Part shown: in pieces, positions 20,425-29,989 of the stretch | How positions within the stretch are numbered: position 1 is the stretch's first letter | Layout of the letters: each line of letters begins with the position of its first letter | Source of the DNA: Streptomyces qinzhouensis | GTDB lineage: Bacteria > Actinomycetota > Actinomycetes > Streptomycetales > Streptomycetaceae | Direction: 5' to 3' | Assembly (NCBI RefSeq): GCF_007856155.1 | Contig: NZ_CP042266.1 | Location: 5,580,001 to 5,644,000, forward strand | Length of the DNA: 64,000 bases | Translations under genes and position numbers: made by a program | Notes under the pieces: model-generated | What the model was told of the DNA's origin: nothing | Seen by the model: the letters and a program-made list of their open reading frames with translations, nothing else | Databases searched by the model: none

Positions 20425-22725
20425 TTGGCAGCCATCGCCCGGTGGTGCATCGCGCACCGACTCGCCGCCGTCCTCATGTGGCTGGCCGCGTTCGCCGGCG
20501 TCGCCGCGGCGGCGGCCGTGGCCGGAACCGCGTACTCCACCGACTACGACGTCCCCGGTACCGAATCGAGCCGGGCCGCAGCGCTCGTCGAGGACGCCTT
20601 CCCCGGCCGGACCGGCGAGGGCGACACCGTCGTCTGGCACAGCGAGCGCGGCAGCGTCCGCGCCCCCGCCGTCCAGGACCGGATGTCGGGCCTGCTCGAC
20701 GAGGTCTCCGGCCTCGGCGGTGTGGCCGCCGTCAGCGGTCCGTACGGCGCCGAAGGAGCGGGCCGGATCAGCCCCGACGGCCGTACCGCCTATGCCGAGA
20801 TCGTCTTCGACCGGCCCGCCGACGAACTGCCCCGCTCCCAGCTCACCGAGGTGCTGAAGGCCGCGGAAGCCGCGGCGGGAGACGGGCTTCAGGTCGAGGT
20901 CGGCGGTCCCGCCGCCGGGCTCACCGAATCGTCCCCCGGGCATCTGGCCGAGGCGGTCGGCGTGGCCGTCGCCGCGGTGGTGCTCTTCCTCGCCTTCGGC
21001 TCCCTCGCCGCCAGCCTGCTCCCCATAGCCACCGCGCTGGTGTCCGTGGGAACGGCGTACGCGGGCATCGCCCTGCTCGGCCATGTGATGACGGTGGCCG
21101 ACTTCGCTCCCATGCTGGGCATGCTCATCGGCCTCGGCGTCGGCATCGACTACGCCCTCTTCATCGTCACCCGCCACCGCAGGGGACTGCGATCAGGGCT
21201 CCCGGTCGCCGAGGCGGCGCGGAACGCCGTCGCCACCACCGGCCGGGCCGTCGTCTTCGCCGGGGCGACCGTCTGCATCGCCCTCCTCGGCATGCTGATC
21301 CTCCGGCTGGGCTTCCTCAACGGTGTCGCGATAGCCGCCGCGCTCACCGTCGTGCTGACCGTGGCCGCCTCCGTGACCCTGCTGCCCGCCCTGCTGTCGT
21401 ACATCGGCCCCCGGGCACTGAGCGGCCGCGAACGGCGGCAGCTGGCCGAACACGGCCCCCGCCCCGAGCTGCCCACCGGCTTCGCGGCCCGCTGGGCGGT
21501 CTTCGTGGAGCGCCGCCCGAAACTGCTGGGGGCCGTGGCGATCGTCGTGATGGCGGTGCTGGCCCTGCCCGCCTTCTCCCTCCACCTCGGCACCTCCGAC
21601 CAGGGCAACAACCCCGCCTCCTCCACCACCCGCAAGGCCTACGACCTGCTGGCGCACGGCGGCCCCGGACAGGGCGAGGGCACCGGCGGCGGCTTCGGGC
21701 CCGGCGTCAACGGCCCGCTGACCCTGGTCGCCCGGATCGACGGCGGCGCCGACCGGGCCGCCATGGACCGGCTGCCGGACGCGCTGCGGGGTGCGAAAGG
21801 CGTGGCGTCGGCGGGCCCGGTCGCCTACAGCGGCAACGGCGGTACGGCCGTCCTCACCGTCGTCCCCGACTCGGCCCCGCAGTCGAAGACCACCAGCGAA
21901 CTGGTCGACCGGCTGCGCACGGACCTGTTGCCCCGGGCGACCGCCGGAACGTCCCTGACCGTCCTGGTCGGCGGTGTGACCGCCGGGTACGACGACTTCG
22001 CCGAGGTCATCGTCGGCAAGCTGCCGCTGTTCGTGGGCGCGGTCGTCACCTTCGGCTGTCTGCTGCTGCTCCTCGCCTTCCGGTCCGTCGGGATCCCGCT
22101 CAAGGCGGCGGCGATGAACGTCGCGGCCGTCGCCTCGTCCTTCGGGGTGGTCGTGGCGGTCTTCCAATGGGGCTGGGGCAGCGAGCTGCTGGGACTCGGC
22201 CGGGCCGGGCCCATCGAACCCTTCCTACCGGTGATCATGGTCTCGGTGCTCTTCGGCCTCTCCATGGACTACCAGGTCTTCCTGGTCAGCCGGATGTACG
22301 AGGAGTGGCTGGAGACCGGCGACAACCGTCGGGCGGTACGGGTCGGGCTCGCCGAGACCGGCCGGGTCATCAACTCGGCCGCGGTGATCATGATCTCGGT
22401 CTTCCTCGCGTTCGTCCTCAGCGGCGACCGGGTGATCGCCATGTTCGGCATCGCGCTCGCCGTCGCCGTAGCGCTGGACGCCTTCGTTCTGCGGACCCTG
22501 CTGGTCCCCGCACTGATGCATCTGCTCGGCGGCGCGAACTGGTGGCTGCCGGGCTGGCTCGCCCGCGTACTGCCACGGATCACAATTGAGGGGCAGGATC
22601 TGCGCCGCCGTGCGAAGATCCCCGGGCCGTCGAACGCGCGGGCCGGACAGGGGCGGCAGCCCGTCACCCCGGTCCCCGGCACGCCTGCGGACGCGGCACG
22701 CGACGTACCACGAAGAAACGGATGA
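20425..22725 (+). CDS. MMPL family (RND-type) transporter
   Basis: A 766-residue inner-membrane transporter with the duplicated MMPL plan: an N-terminal helix (LAAVLMWLAAFAGVAAAAAV), an extracytoplasmic loop of about 130 residues, five or six helices including LIGLGVGIDYALFIVTRHR, a second helix and loop (from about 350), and a second bundle with VLFGLSMDYQVFLVSRMYE. The paired GxxxDY motifs carry the proton-relay Asp residues. Relatives export lipids, antibiotics or drugs by proton antiport; the substrate is unknown. The start is TTG 20425, supported by AGGGAG at 20411-20416. The hydrophilic C-terminal tail ends in an ATGA overlap with the acetyltransferase gene. Confidence 0.92.
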   Translation: MAAIARWCIAHRLAAVLMWLAAFAGVAAAAAVAGTAYSTDYDVPGTESSRAAALVEDAFPGRTGEGDTVVWHSERGSVRAPAVQDRMSGLLDEVSGLGGVAAVSGPYGAEGAGRISPDGRTAYAEIVFDRPADELPRSQLTEVLKAAEAAAGDGLQVEVGGPAAGLTESSPGHLAEAVGVAVAAVVLFLAFGSLAASLLPIATALVSVGTAYAGIALLGHVMTVADFAPMLGMLIGLGVGIDYALFIVTRHRRGLRSGLPVAEAARNAVATTGRAVVFAGATVCIALLGMLILRLGFLNGVAIAAALTVVLTVAASVTLLPALLSYIGPRALSGRERRQLAEHGPRPELPTGFAARWAVFVERRPKLLGAVAIVVMAVLALPAFSLHLGTSDQGNNPASSTTRKAYDLLAHGGPGQGEGTGGGFGPGVNGPLTLVARIDGGADRAAMDRLPDALRGAKGVASAGPVAYSGNGGTAVLTVVPDSAPQSKTTSELVDRLRTDLLPRATAGTSLTVLVGGVTAGYDDFAEVIVGKLPLFVGAVVTFGCLLLLLAFRSVGIPLKAAAMNVAAVASSFGVVVAVFQWGWGSELLGLGRAGPIEPFLPVIMVSVLFGLSMDYQVFLVSRMYEEWLETGDNRRAVRVGLAETGRVINSAAVIMISVFLAFVLSGDRVIAMFGIALAVAVALDAFVLRTLLVPALMHLLGGANWWLPGWLARVLPRITIEGQDLRRRAKIPGPSNARAGQGRQPVTPVPGTPADAARDVPRRNG

Positions 22726-23312
22726 ACATGTTTGCGATACCTCTTCAGGCCCGGGACGGCGAGACGGCCGAGCTGCGGCCCCTGGAGCCGTGGCAGGCCG
22801 AGGAGTTCCTCACCCACGTCGACCGGGGACGGGACTTCATCGGCCGGTACATCGGCTTCGCCGACGCCGCGAAGGATCTGGAGGGCGCCCGGGCGCTGCT
22901 CCAGAAGTACGCGGACCGGCAGGCGGCCGACGGCGGCCGGATCTTCGGCATCTGGCTGGACGGGACCCTCGTCGGCGGTGTGCTCTTCGTCTCCGTCGAC
23001 GCCGTGACGGGGACCGCCGAGGCCGGCTGCTGGCTGGAGCCCGCGGCGGTCGGGCGCGGGCTGGTGACCCAGGCCGCGCGGATCCTCGTCGACTGGGCCG
23101 TCGACGTCCGGGGGATCCACCGCGTCGAATGGGTCGCCGCGTCCGTGAACACGGCCAGCGTCAACGTCGCCCGGCGACTGGGGATGCGGCGCGACGGTCT
23201 GCTCCGGGAGTCCTTCGTCCACCGTGGCGAGCGGTACGACATGGAGGTGTGGTCGGTGCTCGCGCCGGAATGGCGCGAAGTGCGTGCCGGGCGGGCGGCG
23301 ACGGAGGACTGA
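22722..23312 (+). CDS. GNAT acetyltransferase (RimJ/RimL-like)
   Basis: A 196-residue Gcn5-related N-acetyltransferase. Seen: the N-terminal LRPLEPWQAEEFLTHVDRGR typical of RimJ/RimL relatives, GIWLDGTLVGGVLFVSV in the central sheet, the acetyl-CoA P-loop region GCWLEPAAVGRGLVTQAARIL, and the C-terminal VEWVAASVNTASVNVARRLG. The substrate is unknown; relatives acetylate protein N-termini or small amines. ATG 22722 overlaps the stop of the MMPL gene (ATGA), so the two are co-translated. Confidence 0.9.
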   Translation: MNMFAIPLQARDGETAELRPLEPWQAEEFLTHVDRGRDFIGRYIGFADAAKDLEGARALLQKYADRQAADGGRIFGIWLDGTLVGGVLFVSVDAVTGTAEAGCWLEPAAVGRGLVTQAARILVDWAVDVRGIHRVEWVAASVNTASVNVARRLGMRRDGLLRESFVHRGERYDMEVWSVLAPEWREVRAGRAATED

Positions 23313-23429
23313 CCCCGGGCCCGGTCCGCGCGACCGTGGAACCGGGGCCGCGCCCTTCCGCGGTGTGAAACCCCGTGGCGCCCCGTAAAGAGGGTGAAGC
23401 GGCACTCCGTCCGGTGCTCCAATGGGCGA

Positions 23430-24341
23430 ATGGCACCTAAGGACCCCACAGGCCCCACAGATCCCTCAGGCCGCACCGGCACCAGTACCGTCACCAGTAC
23501 CGTCACCAGTACGGGCACCAGTACGGGCGGCGGGACCGGCACCGGTGCCGGCAACGACCCGGCCGCCCTGCTCGCCCTCTTCGACCGGCGACTGCGCCGG
23601 GACGCCGTCGACGACACCCCCGGCAACCGGATCGAACGGATCGGGCACGTCGTACGCCAGACCGGACCCGACTGGAACGGCATCCTCTGGTCGGAGCTCG
23701 ACGAGACCACCGCCGACGCCGCGATCGCCGCCGAGGCCGCCCACTTCGCGGCCCTCGGGGTGGCGGCCGAGTGGAAGCTCTACTCCCACGACCGGCCCGC
23801 CGACCTCGGCGACCGGCTGCTCGCCGCGGGCTTCGTCCCCGAGGACGAGGAGACCCTTATGGTCGCCGCCGTCGCGGAGCTGCCCCTCGGAGCCGTCCTG
23901 CCCGAGGGCGTACGTCTCACCGATGTCACCGACCCCGAGGGGGTGGCGTCGATGGACCGGGTCCACCGGGCCGCCTTCGGCCACTCCTCCGACGGAATGC
24001 GCGAGCAGCTCCTGCGGCAACTGGGCCAGGACACCACGGTGATGACCCTGGCCCTCGCCGGGGACGTGCCCGTCTGCGCGGCCCGGATGGATCTGCACCC
24101 CGGCACCGGATTCGCGAGCCTGTGGGGCGGCGGCACCCACCCCGACTGGCGCGGCCGGGGCATCTACCGGGCCCTGGTCGCCCACCGCGCCCGGACCGCC
24201 GCCGCACGCGGCTACCACTGGCTCCAGGTCGACGCGGGAGCGCAGAGCCGCCCGATCCTCGAACGACTCGGCTTCCGGGCCCTCGCCACCACCACGCCCT
24301 ACCTTCGCCCCGCACCCCCGGCCGGCGGCCTCCCGGCTTAG
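23430..24341 (+). CDS. GNAT acetyltransferase with Thr/Gly-rich N-terminal repeat
   Basis: A protein of about 303 residues if started at ATG 23430 (GTG 23394 would add 12 residues). After a Thr/Ser/Gly-rich leader of about 45 residues there is an N-terminal half resembling degenerate GNAT folds (WNGILWSELDETTADAAI) and a C-terminal GNAT domain with FASLWGGGTHPDWRGRGIYRALVAHR, the acetyl-CoA binding loop. The low-complexity leader is made by four copies of a 12-base repeat encoding TSTV/TSTG. The substrate is unknown. It is oriented with the upstream GNAT but separated by 117 bases. Confidence 0.87.
   Translation: MAPKDPTGPTDPSGRTGTSTVTSTVTSTGTSTGGGTGTGAGNDPAALLALFDRRLRRDAVDDTPGNRIERIGHVVRQTGPDWNGILWSELDETTADAAIAAEAAHFAALGVAAEWKLYSHDRPADLGDRLLAAGFVPEDEETLMVAAVAELPLGAVLPEGVRLTDVTDPEGVASMDRVHRAAFGHSSDGMREQLLRQLGQDTTVMTLALAGDVPVCAARMDLHPGTGFASLWGGGTHPDWRGRGIYRALVAHRARTAAARGYHWLQVDAGAQSRPILERLGFRALATTTPYLRPAPPAGGLPA
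23481..23528 (+). repeat. In-frame 12-bp tandem repeat, four copies
   Basis: ACCAGTACCGTC occurs twice (23481-23504), followed by ACCAGTACGGGC twice (23505-23528). In frame they encode Thr-Ser-Thr-Val and Thr-Ser-Thr-Gly pairs in the acetyltransferase leader, so copy-number change would keep the frame. Confidence 0.9.
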
Positions 24342-24518
24342 GCCCTCCCAGGAGGCCTTAGACCGGAGGCCCCGGAGCCCGGGCCCGGCGCGGGCCCGTC
24401 TAAGGCGTACTGCGGCCCGGAATACCGCACTCGCCCCATGCGGCGGAACCGGCTGGGGACGGAGAGTGGTGGCACGGCGGAAAACCGCCGGAACCACCAC
24501 CAGCCGAGGGAGCACCTC

Positions 24519-24701
24519 ATGTCCGAGTACCTCGTCCACACCCACTCCGCCCGCCAGGCGTCGGCGCTGCGCCGCGAAGAGCTGATCCGGCAGGCGGAGG
24601 AGTACCGGCTCGCGCGGCTCGTCCGCCGGGCGGGCAGACGGGCCGCCAGGAACAGGGAGGGCCGGGTGACAGCGCCCGCCCGCTACGTCCCCGCCGCCTG
24701 A
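24519..24701 (+). CDS. Small basic hypothetical protein (60 aa)
   Basis: A 60-residue protein starting at ATG 24519, supported by GAGGGAG at 24506-24512. It is highly charged, beginning MSEYLVHTHSARQASALRRE and continuing as an Arg/Glu-rich helix (LIRQAEEYRLARLVRRAGRR), with a short uncharged end. It has no membrane span or known motif. Small proteins of this composition are frequent in streptomycetes; the helix could bind nucleic acid or a partner, but nothing proves this. Confidence 0.72.
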   Translation: MSEYLVHTHSARQASALRREELIRQAEEYRLARLVRRAGRRAARNREGRVTAPARYVPAA

Positions 24702-24793
24702 ACGGCCGTCCGATGACCGGGTACCACGTCACCCCCGGAGGGTTGTCCACAGGGCAGACCACCGGGGGTGACCTCGTGTCGGACGGCTGTGCG

Positions 24794-27700
24794 ATGCTCA
24801 GCGGCGTGGAGACCAGGTACGTCAGTCCGGTGTTCGTGGGACGCGCCGGTGAGCTTTCGGTGCTCACCGCCGCGCTGAGCCGCGCCGCGGGGGAGGGCGG
24901 CGGCAGCCCCACGGGGGAGCCCCAGGCCCTGCTCGTCGGCGGCGAGGCGGGCGTCGGCAAGACCCGCCTCATCGAGGAGCTGTCGGCGGAGGCCTGCCGC
25001 AGGGGCGCGGCCTTCGTCGTCGGCGGCTGCGTCGAGATCGGCGCCGACGGTCTGCCCTTCGCCTCCTTCTCCACCGCACTGCGCGCACTGCGCCGGCTGA
25101 TGCCCGAGGAGATGGCGGCCGCCGCGGCCGGCCACGAGCAGGAACTCGCCCGGCTCCTGCCCGAACTGGGCGGACCCCCGCACGGCGGCCGCGGCCTGCA
25201 CGGCGACGAGGAGCTGGCCCGGCTCTTCGAGCTCACGACCCGGCTGCTGGAGCGGATCTCCGCGGACCGCACCATCGTCCTCGTCCTGGAGGACCTGCAC
25301 TGGGCGGACGCCTCGACCCGCCATCTGATCACCTATCTCACCCGCACCCTGCGCCGGGGCAAACTCCTCTTCCTGGTGACGTACCGCGCCGACGACGTCC
25401 ACCGCCGCCACCCGCTGCGGCCGTTCCTCGCGGAGCTGGAGCGGACCCGGACCGTGCAGCGCGTCGAACTCACCCGGTTCAACCGGGCGGAGGTGCGGCG
25501 CCAGCTCACCGGGATACTCGCCGCCGAGCCCGAGCCCAAAATGGTGGACAGCATCTTCGAACGCTCCGACGGCAACGCCTTCTTCGTCGAGGAGCTGGCC
25601 CGCAGCCTCGCCCAGGGCAGCCCCTGCGGACTGCCCGACTCACTGCGCGACATCCTCCTGGTCCGGGTGGAGGCGCTGCCGGAGCGCGCCCAGCGGGTGG
25701 TGCGGATCCTCGCCGAGGGCGGATCCACCGTGGAGTACGGTCTGCTGCTCGCCGTCGCCGGACTCACCGAGGACGATCTGATCGAGGCGCTGCGGGCCGG
25801 GGTCGAGGCCCATATCCTCCAGCCCACGGCCGACGGCGCCGGATACCGCTTCCGGCACTCCCTGGCCCGGGAGGCCGTCAGCGACGATCTGCTGCCGCCC
25901 GAGCGCTCCCGGCTCAACCGTGCCTACGCCCAGGCCCTGGAGGCCGATCCGGCGCTGGTCCCGGACGCGGAGCGGGCCATGCGGCTCGCGAGCTTCTGGT
26001 ACCACGCGCACGACGCGGCCAAAGCCCTGCCCGCCGTCCTCGGCGCCGCCGTCGAGGCCCGCCGCCGGCATGCCTACTCGGAGCAGTCGTGGCTGCTGGA
26101 TCGGGCGATGGAGCTGTGGGACTCCGTACCCGACGGCATCCGGGCCGAACTGCGGCCCCTGGACTACGCGGAGGCGTATCCGCCGTGCGGCTGCGACCCC
26201 GAGACCACACCCCTGCGCTTCCTCGACCTGATCGCGGAGGCGACCGTCGCGGGGAGGCTCAGCCGGGACCGGGAACGGGCGCTGAAGATCGCCCGGCGGG
26301 GGCATCGCCTCGCGCTCGACGAGGGCGATCCCCTGCGTGCCGCCTGGTTCTGTATCCAGCGGGCGAAGCTGGTGTCGGTGCTCGGCCGCGGCGACGGCTG
26401 GGCGGAGCTGGCCGAGGCACAGGAGTTGGTGCGCGGACTGCCGCCGTCGGCGGTACACGCCCAGGTTCTCACCGCGGTAGCCCACTGGTGCCGGGCCCAT
26501 GCCCCGGGACACGACGGCCTCGCCACCGCCGAACGGGCCGTGGAGTACGCCCGGATGGTCGGCGACGAGGAGACCGAGTTGTCGGCCCGGCTCTCCCTCG
26601 GTGGCTTCCTCGCCGACGCCGGACATATCGAGGAGGGCCTGGCCGAGATGTACGCGGTCAAGGACCGTGCCCTGGAGCTCGGCATCCCCCAGCTCATCGG
26701 CGGCAGCCATGCGAACCTGCCGCATGTGCTGGAGAGCGTCGGCCGCTCCCAGGACGCCGTGGCCCTGCTGAAGGAGGGCTTGGAGATCGCCTCCAGCCAC
26801 GGTCTGCTCGGCACCGAGGCATGGGTCCTGGTCAATCTCGCCGAGTCCTACTACACCCTGGGCCGCTGGGACGAGGTCGGCACCGCCGCCGAACGTGCCC
26901 TGGAGGTGGGCCACGGCCCCAAGCCCCGGGGCTGGGCCGCCTTCGTCCTCGCCCTGCTGGACCTGGGCCGTGGTGATATCCCCTCCGCGTCCCGGTGGGT
27001 CCAGGAGGCCCGGTCGCATTTCGGTACCGAAGGCCCCACCCCGCAGAGCGGCCTCGGGATCGACACGGTCGCGATCGGGGTCGCCGCGGCGGAGTCCCGG
27101 GTCGCCGATGCCCGGGCGCTGTTCCTCGCCACCTCCGCGGACGGTTTCCCGCCCGGGTCCTACCGCTATGCCTGGTCGCTGCTGCGTGCCGCGGCTACGG
27201 CGGAGGCCGACACCCGCGGGCTGCCCGCCGCCGAAGAGGGCCGCGACGAGATCCTCGACCGCATCGGCGCACTGGCCCGGGGGCTCGCCGCCACCGTCCC
27301 CCTCTGGGCGGGCCATGAGCGCTGGGTCCGCGCCGAACTGCGCCGTGCCCGGGGCGAGGACACCCCCGGCGACTGGGCGGAGGCGGGCGCGGCCTTCGAG
27401 GAGGCCGGCTTCCCCTACGGGCTGGCCATGGTCCGCCACCGCTGGGCGGAGACCTTGCTGCCCACTGACCGCGACCGGGCCGCGGAACTGCTGCGTGCCG
27501 CCGCCCGCACGGCGGCCGGACTCGGGGCGCGTCCGCTGACCGAGGACATCGCATTGCTCGCCCAGCGTGCCCGGATCGATCTCTCCCCGGACCGGCCCGC
27601 CGCGGCGCCGGGCGGCGATCCCGCTCCCGGACCGGCCCTCGGTCTCACCCCCCGCGAGGAGGATGTCCTCCGGCTGGTCGCCGCGGGCCGGAGCAACCGC

Positions 27701-27856
27701 CAGATCGCCGAGGCGCTCTACATCTCCCCGAAGACGGCGAGCGTCCATGTCTCCAACATCCTCGGGAAGCTGGGCGTCTCGGGCCGCGGCGAGGCGGCCG
27801 CGGTGGCCCACCGTCTCCGCCTCTTTCCGCCGGAGGCGGTTCCGGCGGCCGACTGA
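24794..27856 (+). CDS. LAL-type LuxR family transcriptional regulator
   Basis: A large ATP-binding LuxR regulator, 1020 residues from ATG 24794 (GTG 24779 or ATG 24713 are alternatives). Order: an N-terminal FVGRAGELSVL motif, Walker A VGGEAGVGKTRLIEEL, Walker B IVLVLEDLHWADAST, a long helical middle resembling tetratricopeptide repeats (for example LATAERAVEYARMVGDEE), and a C-terminal LuxR helix-turn-helix (GLTPREEDVLRLVAAGRSNR, then IAEALYISPKTASVHVSNIL). Such MalT-like activators respond to inducers with ATP binding. No obvious pathway cluster adjoins it, so its target is unknown. It is strand-matched with, but not clearly in operon with, the small upstream gene. Confidence 0.92.
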   Translation: MLSGVETRYVSPVFVGRAGELSVLTAALSRAAGEGGGSPTGEPQALLVGGEAGVGKTRLIEELSAEACRRGAAFVVGGCVEIGADGLPFASFSTALRALRRLMPEEMAAAAAGHEQELARLLPELGGPPHGGRGLHGDEELARLFELTTRLLERISADRTIVLVLEDLHWADASTRHLITYLTRTLRRGKLLFLVTYRADDVHRRHPLRPFLAELERTRTVQRVELTRFNRAEVRRQLTGILAAEPEPKMVDSIFERSDGNAFFVEELARSLAQGSPCGLPDSLRDILLVRVEALPERAQRVVRILAEGGSTVEYGLLLAVAGLTEDDLIEALRAGVEAHILQPTADGAGYRFRHSLAREAVSDDLLPPERSRLNRAYAQALEADPALVPDAERAMRLASFWYHAHDAAKALPAVLGAAVEARRRHAYSEQSWLLDRAMELWDSVPDGIRAELRPLDYAEAYPPCGCDPETTPLRFLDLIAEATVAGRLSRDRERALKIARRGHRLALDEGDPLRAAWFCIQRAKLVSVLGRGDGWAELAEAQELVRGLPPSAVHAQVLTAVAHWCRAHAPGHDGLATAERAVEYARMVGDEETELSARLSLGGFLADAGHIEEGLAEMYAVKDRALELGIPQLIGGSHANLPHVLESVGRSQDAVALLKEGLEIASSHGLLGTEAWVLVNLAESYYTLGRWDEVGTAAERALEVGHGPKPRGWAAFVLALLDLGRGDIPSASRWVQEARSHFGTEGPTPQSGLGIDTVAIGVAAAESRVADARALFLATSADGFPPGSYRYAWSLLRAAATAEADTRGLPAAEEGRDEILDRIGALARGLAATVPLWAGHERWVRAELRRARGEDTPGDWAEAGAAFEEAGFPYGLAMVRHRWAETLLPTDRDRAAELLRAAARTAAGLGARPLTEDIALLAQRARIDLSPDRPAAAPGGDPAPGPALGLTPREEDVLRLVAAGRSNRQIAEALYISPKTASVHVSNILGKLGVSGRGEAAAVAHRLRLFPPEAVPAAD

Positions 27857-28155
27857 CCCCGGCCGGGGGCGGGTGGCCGCGGATCGTCGACCCGGTGGTC
27901 TCGGGGCCGGTGCCCCGAGCCGTGGATACCGGTCCTTGGTTACCGGTCCTTGGTTACCGGTCCGGGCGGTGATTCACCGTCCCGGCTCCTTCCGGGCGGA
28001 GTCGGCACTTCCGGCGGCCCGGCCCGGCGCGGTCGGTCCGGCCGTTCCGGGGCGGACAGCCGGGGGCCGGTTCCTCGGAAGGTCTCGGGTACGAGGTGCC
28101 CCGGCGGTGGTCCTGCCAGGCCCGGCGAGGCCGGGACGTCCGTCGCGGTCCCGCC
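27857..28155. repeat. Spacer with 14-bp tandem repeat
   Basis: This spacer lies between the LAL gene and a small minus-strand gene. TACCGGTCCTTGGT is repeated at 27927-27940 and 27941-27954, with a partial third copy (TACCGGTCCG) from 27955. No coding frame here shows a conserved protein. Confidence 0.7.
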
Positions 28156-28395
28156 TCAGGAGCCGACGGTGGAGCCCGGTGGTGTGTTCCGGGGGCGCGG
28201 GGTCGACTCGGCAGGCGTTCTCCCGTCCGGCGGGGTGCCGGGACGGCGTACGGTCACTCTGCCGGAGACGAGGTCTATCGGGCCGCGCGCGGGGTCCGAA
28301 GCGCCCACATCGACCCGGGTCAGCTCCAGTCTGTTCTGCTCGTCCTGGGTGTGCTTTCTTCCGGGCGCGAAGATCTGGTCGAGGATATTGAGCAC
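28156..28395 (-). CDS. Small DUF6191-like protein (79 aa)
   Basis: A 79-residue protein read from GTG 28395. The sequence starts MLNILDQIFAPGRKHTQDEQ, followed by NRLELTRVDVG and ARGPIDLVSGRVTVR; these blocks match a widespread short streptomycete family that I recall as DUF6191. The last 30 residues are Pro/Thr-rich. The ribosome site is weak (a GGAAGGG about 12 bases upstream). The frame is open further upstream through a 7-base repeat, but that part is low complexity and is excluded. No function is known. Confidence 0.68.
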   Translation of the reverse strand: MLNILDQIFAPGRKHTQDEQNRLELTRVDVGASDPARGPIDLVSGRVTVRRPGTPPDGRTPAESTPRPRNTPPGSTVGS

Positions 28396-28448
28396 GGTCG
28401 CGGTCCGCCCTTCCCTTTCCGGCCCCGGCGGGTGCCGGAGCGTTCGCA

Positions 28449-28497
28449 CAGCCAACAGCCAACAGCCAACAGCCAACAGCCAACAGCCAACAGCCAA
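28449..28497. repeat. 7-bp tandem repeat (CAGCCAA)7
   Basis: Seven perfect copies of CAGCCAA run from 28449 to 28497, in the spacer upstream of the small minus-strand gene and downstream of the sugar dehydrogenase gene. This is a clear simple-sequence tract in an otherwise very GC-rich region. Confidence 0.95.
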
Positions 28498-28577
28498 CGG
28501 CTACCGGTCACCGGTCGGTGCGGCCCCGGCCGGGCCGGGAGGCGGCTCCTTCCGCGGGTCCGGCCAGGGGCTTCCGG

Positions 28578-29744
28578 TCAGCGCACCTCCAGTCTCAGGA
28601 CGCGGTCGTCCCCCGACTCCGGTGAACCCCGGCCGTCCGTCTCGCTGGTGATCAGCAGCAGACTGCCGCCGCCCGTCGCCAGAACGGTGCGCAGCCGGCC
28701 GTATTTCTCTTCGAGGAACGGCTGAGGGTCTGCGGAAGGTTTCGCTCCGGCGAGGGGGATACGCCAGAGCCGCTCGCCCCGGAGCCCCGCCATCCAGAGC
28801 GAACCCCGGGCATAGGCGAGCCCGCTCGGGGACGCGTCCTCCGTCTTCCACTGGGCGACCGGGTCGACGAACGCGGGATCACCGGCCTTGCCCTCGGCCT
28901 TCGGCCAGCCGTAGTTCTTCCCCGGCTGGATGAGATTCAGCTCGTCCCAGGTGTTCTGCCCGAACTCGGAGGCCCAGAGCCGCTTGTCGTCGTCCCAGGC
29001 CAGGCCCTGCACATTGCGGTGGCCCAGTGAGTAGACCAGTGAACCGGGCGTCGGATTGTCCGGTGCGGGCCGCCCGTCCGGGGTCATCCGAAGGATTTTG
29101 CCGCCCAGGGACTTCGGGTCCTGGGACAGGCCCGTCTCCCCGACCTCGCCCGTCCCCGCGTACAGCATCTTGTCCGGGCCGAAGGCGATCCGCCCGCCGT
29201 TGTGCACAACGCCCTTGGGGATGTTCCGCAGGATCGTGTCGGGGGCGCCGAGTTGCTGGCCCGCCGGTCTGCGCTCGTCGTACCGCAGACGGGCGATGCG
29301 ATTGTCGGAATCGGTGGTGAAGTACGCGTAGAGCTGGCGATCGGCGGCGAAGGAGGGCGAGAGCGCCAGGCCGAGCAGCCCGCCCTCGCCGTTCGCCGAG
29401 ACACCGGGCACCGAGCCGATCTCGGTCACCTTCCCCGTCTCAGCGTCGACCCGGGCGACCGACCCTTCGTCGCGCGAGGCGACCAGCAGATCGCCGTCCG
29501 GCAGCGCGACCGCGCCCCACGGCGACTTCAGCCCCTTCGCGACCGTCGCGACCACGGTCGCCGACCCCTTGGCCGGGGGGCCGGACGGAGAGGCGCTCGC
29601 GGCCGGACCCGGCGACGAGGCGCCCGGGGACCCCGCCGCACCGTCCTTCCGGCCGTCCGCCGGGCCGATGCCCGAGGACGAGCACGCGGTGCCCGCCATC
29701 AGCACGGCCGCGGCCAGAACGGCCCTCACACCAGCACGTCGCAC
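28578..29744 (-). CDS. Lipoprotein PQQ-dependent sugar dehydrogenase-like protein
   Basis: A 388-residue exported protein. The N-terminus is a lipoprotein signal with the lipobox MAGTACSSS (Cys at about residue 21), followed by a Gly/Ala/Ser/Pro linker of about 35 residues. The rest is a six-bladed beta-propeller of the glucose/sorbosone dehydrogenase family: PWGAVALPDGDLLVASRDEG, GLLGLALSPSFAADRQLYAY, VVHNGGRIAFGPDKMLYAGTG, YSLGHRNVQGLAWDDDKRLW and GKNYGWPKAEGK. The conserved His in VVHNGG and the GHRN motif are present. The enzyme is expected to oxidise sugars or aldoses with PQQ at the outer membrane face; the cofactor and substrate are unconfirmed. Monocistronic. Confidence 0.92.
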   Translation of the reverse strand: MRRAGVRAVLAAAVLMAGTACSSSGIGPADGRKDGAAGSPGASSPGPAASASPSGPPAKGSATVVATVAKGLKSPWGAVALPDGDLLVASRDEGSVARVDAETGKVTEIGSVPGVSANGEGGLLGLALSPSFAADRQLYAYFTTDSDNRIARLRYDERRPAGQQLGAPDTILRNIPKGVVHNGGRIAFGPDKMLYAGTGEVGETGLSQDPKSLGGKILRMTPDGRPAPDNPTPGSLVYSLGHRNVQGLAWDDDKRLWASEFGQNTWDELNLIQPGKNYGWPKAEGKAGDPAFVDPVAQWKTEDASPSGLAYARGSLWMAGLRGERLWRIPLAGAKPSADPQPFLEEKYGRLRTVLATGGGSLLLITSETDGRGSPESGDDRVLRLEVR

Positions 29745-29989
29745 GATTCCGATCCCTTCAACGGGCTCCAGCGGAGCGAGTGACTACCTTTCCTACACCG
29801 CCCGGGCGTCCGGGGTTCCCGATCTCCGCACCCATGTTCGCCGAACCGCGCCCGCACCCGCCCCACTCATGGGCAAACCGACCCAAACCAGCCAAATTCG
29901 CCCCCGCCGTCCCGCGTCGCCCCGCCACCCCGCCCCCGCCGCCTGGCCCCGCGCCACCCGCCCCCGCCACCCCACCCCACCCCGGCCGG

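Noticed and set aside
28300..28651. Plus-strand frames over the CAGCCAA repeat (NSQQPTANSQQ... peptides)
   Set aside because: They arise from the repeat itself; the minus-strand DUF6191-like frame explains the coding signal.
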